Shown here piece after piece: positions 22,449-33,852 of a stretch of 64,000 bases of DNA. The stretch spans positions 59,520,001 through 59,584,000 of the forward strand of contig CM060733.1 of NCBI GenBank assembly GCA_030704615.1, written 5' to 3'. Origin of the DNA: Takakia lepidozioides. Its lineage: Eukaryota; Streptophyta; Takakiopsida; Takakiales; Takakiaceae. A program made the translations under genes and the position numbers. A model generated the notes under the pieces. It did not search any database, was not told the DNA's origin, and saw only the letters and a program-made list of their open reading frames with translations. Every line of letters begins with the position of its first letter. The stretch's first letter is position 1.

Positions 22449-25045
22449 TCAGTGATCGAAGTTGAGCTTCAGCGAACTCTTGCCCTTGATGTGTCTCCAG
22501 TTGATGTCGCGGTTGAAGTCTGGCAATTCAGGGCAGTGGCGAGTTGCAATTTCTCCATTCTTGAGGGATGGAACTCCAAATGTAGGTTGTTGGCGAAGGG
22601 CTTGTGCATACGATTCCATGCATTGCCCATGAGGTGATGAAGTCGTGGTGGAGCTGATATTGAGCTTGCGGATGTTTACTGATGTCTGCAGAAAGTTTGG
22701 CCCAGGCCTTCCGTGCTTCAGTTTGGATGTCAAAGAAGATCATAGCTAGAATGAATGAGACAGTGGATTTAGTATTTCCCAGGGTCCATGCGCATCTGGC
22801 TCTCCAAATGTGCCAGAGCCCGACAGCCCTGATCGTGTCAAAAACTGGGCATTTGGGATAAAGGTTGCTTGGTGATGGGATCGTAATTCAGTAGCAGGTT
22901 GATTGGAGTTAAAGAGGCTTGGTCATGCTTGTGTCCGAGCATCCAGTGAATTATGGGCCAGATTTTTGAAGGTCTGTTGCATTGCAGTAGGCAGTGTTCC
23001 AGAGATTCTGAAACCCCCAACGAGCATCATGTGCAGAGCAGTGCACGGGTGAATTGAAGCCAGCGCCCTACCTTTAAAATTCTATTTGCGATCTGCCAGA
23101 GAAAGGCAGCCAGCTTTGCAGGTCTGGTTTTGACCCATATGCCTTTCCAGATTATTTGCCATCGCTCATTTTGAAATCCATAGGCTCTCCATTTGTTGTC
23201 CCATTTGGAGAAGGGTATGGAGCTAGTGTTGAGGCACTTGTACCCTTTTTTGGCAGTGTATTGAAAAAAGGATGGTTTTCCATCAAGATCCCATGTCCAT
23301 TCTTGAGGGTCCAACTGAAGTTGCATGATAGGTTTGCCCCCAATCCATACAAGTGTATTTGCCTTAATCCAAGCGATCAAGGCTGACCCGGGAGGCTTAG
23401 CGGGGTTCATGAGCTTTTCACTGGTTGACCATTGGCATACTCTGACAGGGGAGAAGTTCCCCCCTTTGATGTTGACCGGGTGTGCTTGAATGAGGTGCAG
23501 GATGTTTGATTGAGGGCAGCAGCGCATAGCGAGGCCAGTGATTTGAATGCTGCTGAAATTTGTCACGTAAATGACCTGATTAGGTCTGGCTGAGCATGTA
23601 ATCCAAGTGTCGGGCAATGGAGGCAACGGCCCCTGCTGGAGGATGCATATCCAAGATGTAGGGATGGTCTGGATGATGCTGGCATAACCTGCATTTCCTC
23701 TGGCTGCTCCTACAATCTGGTTTATGTGCCCCTGGCACCATAGTGCTGAGCCCGACCAGATATTTCCGATCTGTGCATCCCAGGCAGACCACCTCTTCGC
23801 AGATCCACGGTCAATCAGGTTGTGAGTGTTGGAGTTAAGGAAAAGATGTTGATGAATGACTTCCTCGTAAGGTGAGGGCTCTCCTTTGATGAGGTATGGC
23901 CTCAACCTGCCCCATGCTTTCCATATTGCTTTCCATAGCAGAGAGCCAAGTTGTTTATGCTTGAAACCATTAACAATCCAACGAACTGAGCTTGACCACT
24001 GGGCATTTTTCAGGGGGGGATCTTTGAAGGATATGCCTCAGAACCAGTGGTTTCCACCAGGAAGAATGGGGTCCCAATAGTCTCAAGATCCATTTTCCAA
24101 GTAAGGCGTCTATTTGGTTGGCTGGATCCAAGATACCAAGCCCCCCTAGCTTTCTTTTGCTGCAGATTTGGGCCCAAGAAATTGCAGGTCTGACGTGCTG
24201 AGTATTGGAGCTTGCTCCCCAAACAAAATTTCTTATGATTCTCCTCATTTCTTTTAAGTAGGCTGGGGATGGGCTCCACACGGATGCAAAGTACCAAATG
24301 CTGGCCATAATAACCTGGTTGGCTATCAGTGCCTTTCCAGTGAGAGAGAGGTGTCTGGATCCCCAGAAAACAAGTTTGCGTTTCAGCTTGTCTATGATTG
24401 GTCCTATTCTTTGCTCTTCCGAAAGGTTAACACCAAAGACAGTAAGGCTTGGTGCCATATTGGCAACACATGGCCGGAGTTTGCATCAGATCCATGAAAT
24501 CTGCGTCTTGGAAAACCTAGTAGCTTGGTACTTTCCTTGATTTTGAGCCATTTGAGCCCTAGCTCTTGGCCCCAAATGGGGTTATCTCCAATTTCTGACT
24601 TGGATCTATTCCCAACCAGCACAACAACCATTTTTCCTCAGTTTACATTGAAGCCGGATGCGAGGCAGAAGGTGTCCAAGGTGGAGATTGCTTTTTCCAG
24701 GTTGCGGGGGCTAGTGTTGAGGTCAAGCACAATATCATCCACGAACATTGATGATTTGATATTCAGCTGGTTAGGATGTTGGCTAGGGATTGTAAGGCCC
24801 CTGATTTCTGCATTGCATACCAGGAGATGACCAAGGGAATCAGCCACTGTAAGAAATAGGATGGGTGTCAGTGGGCTGCCCTGTCTAACCGAGCGCTACA
24901 GCTGAAAGGGTGAGGATAAGAAGCCATTGACCATCACTCTACTGGGAAGCATTCTGGAGCAAGATTGAGACCCATTTGCAGAAGTCAGGGGATAGCCCTA
25001 CTTTCAGCATTGAAGACATTAGGAGGGGCCATTCTACTTTATCAA
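22449..25045 (-). mobile_element. 5'-truncated LINE (L1-type), degenerate
   Basis: Minus-strand frames give a reverse transcriptase C-terminal half: FDKVEWP, then RQGSPLTPILF, then FVDDIVLDL in place of the usual catalytic FADD/YADD box. The thumb/connection follows (KLLGFP, LSLTGKALIANQV) and then a zf-RVT-like tail (KTRPAKLAAFLWQIANRILK, EHCLLQC). Frameshifts separate the frames 24847-24638, 24631-24404, 24458-23970, 23905-23027, 23020-22838 and 22743-22528. Its 5' end is lost near 25045. It is the same family as the fragment at 4995-5845. No open ORF2 remains. Confidence 0.85.
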
Positions 25046-25337
25046 ATAAGCATTAGTTTCATAAAAACCATCAGTGGAACAAATGTTATGATATATAGAC
25101 TCTAATATTGAATGATGCTTAATAATTGGCATGGACTTGATGTTCTCGGATCGCTTTTGCCGAACATAAGCATTAGTTTCATGAAAAAAAAAATTAGTGG
25201 AACAAAAATTATTCTAGCGACGAAGCTAGTTTAGCATAGAGCAGGAATAGGGTGCCATAGTGCCACATCATCATAACTAGGTCATTGTAGACATGTCATC
25301 ATAGCCACGTCATCGTCGTCGTCAATTTCCTTAGAAC
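25046..25337. other. Intergenic with a short direct repeat
   Basis: The word ATAAGCATTAGTTTCAT occurs at about 25046 and again at about 25164. No gene is seen before the PPR fragment. Confidence 0.4.
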
Positions 25338-25613
25338 TTGCCCGAAATGCCCAAAAAGCAGCGCGGGAAAGGGATGAACGATGCCCCCGCATCCTTGAGC
25401 GCGGAGGTGTTTCACACAGCGATCTCGGAGGGAGATCCTACATGGTGGATGTTGCACAACCTTTTCCATCTTGCAAATGTGGGCTCTTGGCTCGTTGTGG
25501 ACATGTATGCCAAATGCGGGAGCATGAAGGATGCATCTCAAGTGTTTGACCTCATGGCTAAACGAAATGTTTTATCATGGAGTGCAATGATTGCAGGATA
25601 TGCTCAGCATGGG
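25338..25613 (+). pseudogene. PLS-type PPR fragment cut by a retrotransposon
   Basis: The reading frame includes a good PPR core, VVDMYAKCGSMKDASQVFD then RNVLSWSAMIAGYAQHG. This is typical of organellar RNA-processing PLS-class PPR proteins. The frame is cut exactly at 25613/25614, where gypsy copy 2 begins after ATGGG. The residues before the motif (about 25338-25470) are less PPR-like. Any 3' part would lie beyond the right edge of the window. Whether the gene was intact before insertion cannot be told. Confidence 0.7.
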
Positions 25614-26136
25614 TGTCGTGCACCTAAGCATCGTGCCACAACATACATCACTGTCCAACCACACTTCCTAGCATATAGTCCTAGAAAGCCACGCCACAAT
25701 GATACGGAAATGGTGAAAAGAGGAGAAACCACTCTATCACATTATATAAGTCAAGCTAATGGCACCTTTGCTAAAGGACTCCACCATACAAACCTCACCC
25801 ACTCTCAATCTCAAGAACTAGAGCTATGGCGGCGAGAGAGGCCTCGGGAGGCTCGACTAGAAGAAGACGAGCCTGCCTACGTCTCACGTGGAGATAACCT
25901 CTCCACGTCCCAAATGAGGTTCGCCACCTCACTTGGCACATGGAACCAAATGAAGTCCCAATGCCAACAAAATACAAATATAAATGTATAATGTCCTAAT
26001 TAGCTAAAAATAACTATTTCTAACTAATCACAAACAAAACCATGACAGCTGTTGTGCACCTAAGCATCGTGCCACAACATACATCGTTGTCCAACCACAC
26101 TTCCTAGCATATAATCCTAGAAAGCCACGCCACAAT
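25614..26136 (-). repeat. 3' A-B-A repeat block of copy 2
   Basis: A_left 25614-25700, B 25701-26047, then two bases GC, then A_right 26050-26136, followed by the PPT. The two 87-bp A copies are nearly identical. B matches 63649-63994 at the other end of the element. The B/A joint reads TGACAGCTGTTG, close to a perfect palindrome. Confidence 0.88.
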
Positions 26137-26147
26137 CGCCCCCCTAG
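26137..26147 (-). other. Polypurine tract of copy 2
   Basis: On the minus strand this reads CTAGGGGGGCG, just upstream of the A repeat. The same purine run precedes A in copies 1 and 3, supporting its role as plus-strand primer. Confidence 0.75.
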
Positions 26148-26459
26148 CTGGTGATTAGGTCCCTCTAACACCGGATAGCTTGCAAGTATCCACCCCAATA
26201 AGATCATCGTTTGGTCTTCGCACAAGTCCCAACACCTGAAGTCGATAGATCAAGAGGCCGGGTACAAACGTAGCCCATCGTTAGTCGCCTTCATGCAACC
26301 TATGATCTTCAGTTGAGTATCCATGGCATTGAAGCCCCACTAGCTAGACCTTGGATAACTTGTCCGCCTCACCATTGTTATGCCCACTACCTCTGTCCAA
26401 GGCATTGTGGACACAACCATTCTCCGATAGGAACCTCCTCAAGTGGCAGTGTCAAGCAT

Positions 26460-27790
26460 CCCGTGTGCCACCCCCTTGAGCATTTGTCACACACCAACAT
26501 GGTTGCGGCGCCACCAGCATGCCCACAACCCTGCAGGTACCACTGCAAGGTTGGGATCTATCCTCCCATCCACATGTGGAAGGTGACATGTCGCACAATT
26601 GCGCACATGGTCCTTCCATATCATGCCATCTCGACCCTCCAGAATCAACACTCCTAAAGGCAACACCTCCCTGACCCTTAGAATCACACGTCCTGCTGTG
26701 ACATCCAAGGTCGTAGGCGCTGTCTGTTGCAGATACACATAGTCCCCAAGGTGGAAACGCCGAACACTTGGCCGATATCCCCCTCCACGTATAGTGGCGT
26801 ACCTCAATGTGTCTCGGTGTTGGACAATAGCAAGGTTCTCAAAAGCCATAGGCATGACTCTCTTGAACAACTCTGCTCGCTGGGCACATGCTTGTGTCCA
26901 CACATCCGGATCATCAAGGTTGAGAACTATTGCAGCCTCCCTACGAATAGACGCAGACAAATCCGGCTCTCGGCCGAAGAAAAGAAAGTAAGGTGAGAAT
27001 AAGGCAAGTGAAGCTCGTTTGCTGAACCTATAGCCCATAGCTAGCCAAGGCAGCTGAAGGTCCCAATCTCCTAGGTGTCCCTTCTGCAAACCATACTTGC
27101 GCAAACCTCTCTTGACTGTCTGAACAACTCTCTCCACCAAGCCATCGGCCTCGGGATGATCCCGAGAAGTAGTGCGGTGATCTATCAAGGCTTGCTCACA
27201 CAAAGCTTGAAACTCCCCTAAGAACTCTCTCCCCTGGTCCGTGAGTACCTCGGCTGGAGCACCAAAATGGCTAAGCACTCGATCTAAGAATGCATACGCA
27301 GCCCCCTCACTTGCCTTATCAGGCAATGCCACCAGTTCAATCCATTTGGAGAAGTGTTCCACCATCACCAGCACATACTTGTTGTAGCGAATCGTCAATG
27401 GCGATGGGCCTGCAAAGTCAAGACTCCTACGATAGCCCAAACCCATAATGGGTAAAAGATGCAATTGTGGAGTAGGGGCGTTGAAAAAAACCCGCACTCT
27501 ATCACACACCATGCACCTTGCCACTAACTGTTGCACATCCGTGTGCATGCCCCGCCATCAATACTGCCCTTGCAGCAAACTATGAGTGCGCTGCACCCCA
27601 AAATGTCCCAACTCCTTATGGGCATGGCGTACCAATCGCGCTCGTTGTGTTGGATGAGGCACAATCCTCACTCGTCCATCCTCCCATACCCGGAGTAGGT
27701 GAGTCCCCTCCCACTTGAACCTCTTGGCTCGTTGTAGGACCCTCCATTGCTCAGCCATGCACAAGCCAATGACCCATGTCAAGCAATTTA
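26460..27790 (-). pseudogene. Integrase of copy 2 with broken PHD finger
   Basis: A long open frame (27548-26487) carries the DDE core: SLDFAGPSPLTI, LTDQGREF, DHPEADGLVER. The N-terminal zinc-binding part lies in another frame just upstream (27790-27558). The C-terminal barrel (DYVYLQQTAPTTLDVTAGRV) and the linker GRIDPNLAVVPAG are present. A PHD-like tail (CDKCSRGWHTGCL, WLCPQCLG) follows only after a frame change near 26530, with the first Cys pair lost. The integrase is directly preceded by the methyltransferase C-terminus because RT and RNase H are deleted. Confidence 0.88.
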
Positions 27791-28174
27791 GATCCATTGC
27801 TTGACCCAACACTTGGCGGCGTGATGCCTCTGACAAAGCTGGCACATCTGGCCTCTCGCTCATCCGCATTGGGCTCTACCAATTGCTGTAGCACACTTTC
27901 CCAAATCAACCCAGGACCATTGTCTCGGAAAGCATGAGACGAGGAAAAGCTCATGAGCGTAGGCAAGACCGCACGTGGCTGCCCCACTCGATTGACCACT
28001 GCTAGAGGTGGACGATCATCATGTCGTACTCTCTGTGGTTGCCTCCCTTGGTCCAAAATGCCTTCAACCGTGAGATTGGGTGGCCGTTGAATGGAATCAT
28101 ATGCTCTCTTGAGCAGCTCTGGTGGTGCAAGATTGGTCCACCACAATCGAGGTCGATGCGCGCGTGATCCCACC
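27780..28174 (-). pseudogene. Cytosine methyltransferase of copy 2, C-terminal part
   Basis: Continues the methyltransferase interrupted by the CACTA element. It starts at the motif VIII region (GSRAHRPRLWW), then passes the variable region to NADERE. After a frame change it carries the motif X-like segment SEASRRQVLGQAMDLN. It then runs directly into integrase-linker sequence (LQRAKRFKWEG). Joined to 57612 across the CACTA, the protein reads LLDAVA then VGSRAHRP, matching copy 1. Confidence 0.88.
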
Positions 28175-28189
28175 CACTACAGGAAAAGA

Positions 28190-28870
28190 TGGGCCTTTGC
28201 GACGCCCGAGCCACGCTGCAGCGTCGGGAAAACGCCCTTTTCGGGCATGCGACAGGTGCAGAATTTGCGACGTCCGGCAGTTGCATGGGCGTCGCCAAAA
28301 TGACGTCGCAAAAATGTGACGTATGGGGGTCGCGAGCCCCCGCCCCAACTCCCGCAACTGCCGGACGTCGCTTTTTAGGCCGTCCGCGCCGATGGCAGGG
28401 GCCTCCGTCGAGCGATGTCTTGCCGTCGCGACCCTCCAGCCGACGGCGTTGGTGGGAGCGCCGGCGCGGCGTCGCATCCCTTTTTTTTCTAACCTGCCCG
28501 GGAGTCCCATCCTAAAACCCAAAAACACGTGGTGTAAGCCGGATGGTATGCCAAGCAACGCCAGTGCGTCGCTGCAAGCGACTATTGGGCGTGGCAAAAA
28601 AAACGCCCAGGCATAGGTTTTCGCGACGCTCTGGCGTCGTTTTTTTTTTTAATTTAATAAAAAAAACAGACGTGGCGGGCTCCACGAAGCCAGGGCGTTG
28701 CGGCTTGCGACCCACGGTCCAAAAAAACACGTCGCAGGGGGTGTCGGGCGTTGCCGCCCGCAAATGGGTTTTGCGACGTCAGGCCATCGCGGCTTGCGAC
28801 CCCCGCCCAAAAAACACGTCGCCATTGGCGACGTTCTGCAGTCGCGAGGTCAGCCTGCTGGGGGGGGGGG
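28190..28870. repeat. CACTA 5' subterminal GCGACG repeats
   Basis: Dense short motifs TTTGCGACG, GTCGCAA, GGCGACG and GGCGTCG in both orientations, as expected for CACTA transposase-binding subterminal repeats. It ends in a run of G near 28860. Several short open frames here are a by-product of high GC and not genes. Confidence 0.8.
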
Positions 28871-30039
28871 GGTTTGGGGGTTGATTTTGGGGATGAATTG
28901 GGGGTGGTTTTTTGTTTTTTGCCTGGTTTTGTTTTAGGGGATAGGAAACCTTATAGTTCCATTTCTCTGATTTAGCAGGTACACAATTGAGCAAGCATGA
29001 ATCGAGGGTGAGGACGGTGCGACACATGAATAAGATGGAAGATGGAAATATGGAAATACATTTACAGGAAATGAGCTGAAAAGCTCACAATTGTTCAGTA
29101 GGCTGACCCTGGGACCTACATGGACTAGGACTACTCATCCTCATCCTCATCCTCAGTGGAGGACTCAGAGCTATCGGATGAGCCTGATGACTCGCGCCCT
29201 TTGCCAGAGCACCTAAATGAGGCGGCGTTCCCTTAAGTCCCACAGAGCTCTCATCCAATCCCTGGCCATGACCCCCGACCTCATCCATACTAGTGCCATG
29301 TAGTGCACTCATCCCCCATGTTCTTCATGAGGGATTGCCAACCATGCTCCTTGGCGTAGTTGTACTCTACCGTTTTGATCTTTGACAGCAAGGCCTGTGG
29401 ATTATTAAGCTAGGTTGTAAGTTCTTTTGGCCAAAGAGGATCTGGTTTTTGGTGGTATGTTTTTGGCGGTTTTGGGTGTCTATGGACATGGTGGCCTTGA
29501 AGTTTATGGCGGCAGCCTGGTAGGGTACTTCCCTGCTCCTTTTCAGGCATGCTTTTGATGTGTACTGGATCATAGTAACGTGTTCTTTGCATGTTTTAGC
29601 ATGGAACTCTTGAAGGATGAGGATGGTAAGCTGCAATGGGATCCTACCTATAGTTTTGGCTCTGTCATGACATCAGGCCTATGACCTGCAATCTAGTTTT
29701 TTATATACAAAAGAGGCTGGATCTCGGCTGTTCATGCTGCTTGTTTGTACAAGTCTTGAACCTGCAATTTGACAGGCTGCATTCACATTCCCTTGATACC
29801 CCTTATGATCACATGGCTCGGGGTGAATACAAATGATATGGAATTTATTTCATCTTGCTTAAGTTGGATTGCTTGGTGGCATATTGAGATTCTGACAAAC
29901 TGCAGGCTGGTCCTTATGCCTCGGCTGATACATGACCTGCCATAATTAATGGCTGAAATGGTAGGCTGCTGGTATGTGTACAGGCTGAACCAAGAGGCCT
30001 TGCAGTTTGCACAGGGACAACAATATCTTATCTTGTCCC
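28871..30039. other. CACTA interior, no gene recognised
   Basis: No coding region is supported. A short GAGGATGAGGATGAG-type microsatellite lies near 29137-29153 (minus-strand reading). The rest is unassigned. Confidence 0.35.
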
Positions 30040-30215
30040 ACACAAGAACAAACCCCGCCCTCCCACCCTGTTTTATCATGACTGATTGGGTGATGTCAAT
30101 TCATGGGAAGCTATGACAAGAATGGAAATGTTAGATGGTGCCCTGTTTTGGGTTGTTTATGTCTTTAATTGACAATGACCCTAGTGGGTCTTGTCCATGT
30201 CTTGACATGACATGA
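30040..30215. repeat. Inverted-repeat end shared with 31080 and 39490 blocks
   Basis: Contains CCCGCCCTCCCACCCTGTTT, then TGTTAGATGGTGCCCTGT and GTCTTGTCCATGTCTTGACA. The same words occur in the same orientation at about 39330-39487 and reversed at about 31075-31250. With 31075-31250 it flanks a non-LTR fragment as inverted repeats. Confidence 0.75.
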
Positions 30216-30239
30216 ATATTTTCCTTCTCCCTCTCTCTT

Positions 30240-30960
30240 TTTAACTTTTTCTGCAGAGGGGTCAACTCTGAGGTTAAGAAAACCATGCTTTGTCGCATTA
30301 TTAGACTTGCCTTGGAGTACGGATCTGCAATATGGGTTGATAAATCTGACTTAGAGGCTGTAGTGTCCAAATCCATGTCTATTGCCATGAGATTGTCTGA
30401 TGAAAATGAAGTTAGGCAGAAAACTTCCCTGAACTTGTTTCCAGTCAGTGACATGGGGGAGGACATCTTGGATGACCTCAAGGTCTACCCACTCTCGGCA
30501 CTAGACTGAAATTTAAACTCAGGGCAGGAAGCCTACCTTTGAACAACAAACAGAAGCAGAGAGGAAAGGGAGAGTGCAATTGCTCGTTGCGTGGGCAATC
30601 TGAAGACAATACTCATTTTCTGACACACTGTTCGGGGTTCTCTCACCAAAGAGACGCTCTCTTCAAATCTATCAAGGGAATTGTGCCTGTACCTCTATTT
30701 ACCAACTTTGAAAGTCTCAAGGCTGAGCCAAAAGCCCAGGCCCTCCTGAGGCCTAGTTATTGGGCAAATCACACACAGCAGATTGATGCTTGTGTGAAGG
30801 GATTTCTAGAGGATATATGGAAAACCCAGATTAATTATATATATGAGGGTAAGTCTTACTACCAACGTCAGCCCCTGACAGAGGCAGGTTCTGTCCCTTT
30901 TGTTTCCGCTCAAACTGGGCGCGGGGTCAATGGCCACAAGGCTACGGCAAACAACGTCTT
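30240..30960 (+). pseudogene. Non-LTR retroelement C-terminal fragment, copy alpha
   Basis: Frames give LALEYGSAIWV, a KFKLRAGSLPLN segment, and a zinc-like C..C...(H)FL.HC stretch (CNCSLRGQSEDNTHFLTHC). Such motifs are common at the C-terminus of non-LTR reverse transcriptases. It has frame changes around 30490-30560. Closely related copies lie at 36715-37290 (+), 40745-40960 (-) and 41285-41700 (-). Assignment to a non-LTR element is inferred from the motif style only. Confidence 0.55.
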
Positions 30961-31079
30961 ATGAGTACAATCTTTTTAACTTTTTCTGCACCCTCTCTCC
31001 CTTGTGGTTTGTTTATTTTTGTGAGCAGCAAAAAAAAGAGGGAGAGAGAGAGAGAGAGAGAGAAGATATACATGTCATG

Positions 31080-32990
31080 TCAAGACATGGACAAGACCAC
31101 TAAAGTCATTGTCATTGAAAGACAAAGCAACCCTTTACAGGGCATCATCTAACAACCCCTTTTACCAACTCATTTGAACATCTTATAACTTTTCAGGGTA
31201 TCTGAAAAAACAGGGTGGGAGGGCGGGATTCCTGGTCATTCATATCCTGAAAGCCCCATAAGTTGACATAAAGCATTCATTTTTTGTTGTTGACACGGGT
31301 CAAGCCTTACATAATCTAGTTCTTGAGCCATTCATCTTCCTAAAACAACATCCTGTGTAGGCGTGAAACTGATCTGTCAGTGCCAAGACACATGCAAGAT
31401 TCATAAAGTAGAAGCGGGGCTAAGTTTTTATCAAGTATATGTAAGCCTGGATAATCATTCCAGGACTTCAAGATCAAAACTCTGCCATAGTATAAGGTAG
31501 GAAGCGCACAGCATCTACCAGCAAGTAGTTCTTGAAAACCAAAATACTGATGGGGTCAGGTCTGAAGGTGCTTCAGTGCCAAGTCATAAGCCAGATTTCT
31601 AACAAAACAAAACATAGGGCTGAGTACCCTTAAGTAGATATGGGCCTGAAGTGGTATTCCAGGGCCTCATGACAAGCTCTGCTAGTTAAAGAAATGAACT
31701 CAGAAACCATTGTCCCCTATCATGCAATGAAATAGTGGTGATATAAGAGCCTTGAAGAATGTTTGTTATCACAAGGTCTATCTTCTGATCCATCAGAGCC
31801 AGGCCATGGTGTTTCATTTCAGAGCTTAGTTTCCATGCTGCCAGAGCTATAGCCGCAGCCATGTACCTTTGTTAAAAACATCCAGAGCTTTCAACAGAGA
31901 TTTTGTTTTCTATGAAGTCCCTTGTGTGTCTTAACTCCAAAATGTATAAAAGTGGTTATCAAGAACCAAAAACAGGGATAAGGAGTAAGAGGTGATCCTC
32001 ATTAGAGCAGACTTGAAGCCGATTTGAGGCAGCAAGATGGCAGATTTGAAACAACAGTTGGTATCAGCAGCTTCAGGCGGTAGCAGCAATCCCTTATGCA
32101 TGAATCAGACTCTGCAAGCTTCAATAATTCAAGACAAGTGAAGACCCTCACCTGTGCCCGTCCCAAAAACCACCACATAGAGATGTGTGTTAGTGAGGAT
32201 GCATCAAGTGAGTGGCAGGTTTTCACAGTTGCTATCCATGTCAGTGTTGAATTCCAAAGCATGTACAAATCGTAATCCAAGCAAGGGTACACTCAAAAAA
32301 AACCTTGAGCGTTTGCGGTATGCCCTGCGCCATGGCGTCCAGTAGATGTCTCCAGCAGAACGCAATCAAAGTAGATAGAGATCAGCTCATACAGAAAGAG
32401 AGCAACATGTAATCTGTGGCTAAGTAGGGGTGGAGTACTTCCCAACGAGGAGTAAGAGCGCCGCTGCGAATTTAACAGAATCATAAATTTCTGAGCAGAG
32501 CGATCACTGCAATGTCGACTGCCAGAGAAGAATCTGTCTATCTGCCATTGCGCATCCCAAAAGCCAGCCATCACGAGTACCATGTAGCCGCAAGGGAGCA
32601 GGTTTACACGGCGCATCATCAAGGATCATAGAAGCACGAGTTCAGTGTTGTGAAATATGTCGGCCCGTTTAGGGCACATCTTCCCGATTTTTCATCCAGG
32701 GTGGATGAAAAATCACATTTTTAAGAGATGCACTTTGTTAATGGATGATATCCCATAAAAAGGTATCTTAGGGTTACGGTATAGGCTTAGGTTTAGTAAC
32801 TGCCATCATTAATGATGGTACAGATTACTACCTCTTGGATTTTTAGAATAGGTCACCAGTATTCATGTATTTCATCCAGTTTAGATGAAAGAAGCAAATA
32901 GTAAATATCAGGGCCAAATGAAATCCAAAAAGTTATAGAGGGAGAGGGAGAGAGGGAGAGAGAGGGAGAGAGAGAGGGAGAGATCAGGAA
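31080..32990. repeat. Left arm of a large inverted repeat
   Basis: Pairs with 37500-39490 around a centre near 35.28 kb. Clear matches include the segment starting GAAGACCCTCACCTGTG, the GCGGTATGCCCTGCGCCATGG block and CATCCAGGGTGGATGA. The inner 900 bp are most similar; the outer part is patchier. A GA-rich microsatellite closes the inner end. It could be the long TIRs of one 8.4-kb element or two inverted insertions. Confidence 0.8.
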
Positions 32991-33075
32991 ACCAAAAAAA
33001 AAGAAAATGGGGGGGGGGGAGTGACTGAGCCAGTGGTGCCCCCCCCCCCCATTTATTTATTTATTTTTCTCTTTG
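32935..33075. repeat. GA-rich tract and G-tract/C-tract hairpin 1
   Basis: A (GAGAGG)n-like tract is followed by a G run, AGTGACTGAGCCAGTGGTG, and a C run ending in TTTGTTGCCCCC. It is the first of four related hairpin-like structures (others near 36500, 37330 and 41200). Here the stem is imperfect. Confidence 0.7.
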
Positions 33076-33201
33076 TTGCCCCCTCTCGAGACCCCGAGCA
33101 CTTGCTGCTCTCAGCCCCCAACATGCTTGGTTTTTTTTGTTTTTGATCTGGAATGTAGAGGTTGTTTCCTAATGAGGCCAACTTGTGGGTTTGCATGACA
33201 G

Positions 33202-33780
33202 GTGCCAGCTTATGGGGAAAGAGAAGAAGTCCCCTGCCCCAAAGAAAGGGGCAGACAATCCGTTTGCTCTGCCGGCACGTGTGACGCGCCAGGGCGTCTC
33301 ATGGTTAACCAGCCCCGTCGACACGCAGCCGGAGGGCTCGTCTGCCCCCGAGGCCAGTACCCCCCCCTCTTGTCCACATCATGGATGCGCCAGGGGCCGG
33401 CTCAGCCAGCTCTCCTATTCGGGAGGTTGTTGCTGATCCGGATGCTCAGTTGAGCACACCCCCGGCCACCAAGACGGGTGAAACGCATGTGCATTAATGA
33501 GGTGGATTCGATGCAACGTATGTGTGTAATTCACTAATTGTTTGGGGGGGGGGGGGTGCATAGGTATCGTGGGATGCACTCATTGCGGGAGAGACTGATG
33601 CCGCAAACAAGGCCAAATTTGACCAGACACGTGAAGCAAAAACAGTCCGCCTTGACAAGCACGAATCCACACACAAGTGGGGGCGCTGGCGGATCCAAGG
33701 GTTTTATCTTGCGATTTGTAAGTTGTACTTCCCTATGGATTTTGTTATGTCTTCTTTCTAGCTCCATCAAGAACTGACTT
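33202..33780 (+). CDS. Hypothetical coding fragments inside the CACTA element
   Basis: Two short stretches read openly without a recognisable family. One has a basic start (MGKEKKSPAPKKG). The other, in a different frame, reads SWDALIAGETDAANKAKFD then KTVRLDKHEST. The second has the composition of a charged helical protein. They may be exons of a CACTA-associated or captured gene, separated by an intron around 33440-33560. No function is proposed. Confidence 0.25.
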
Positions 33781-33852
33781 TAATTTGTGGCATGTGTAGC
33801 AACGCGCGTTTGAGAGGAAGGAAGGTGGCATGATTCAAGATTTGCCAACCTG

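Noticed and set aside
28122-28975. Several Arg/Ala-rich ORFs at the CACTA left end
   Set aside because: They run through GCGACG subterminal repeats in all frames and reflect base composition only.
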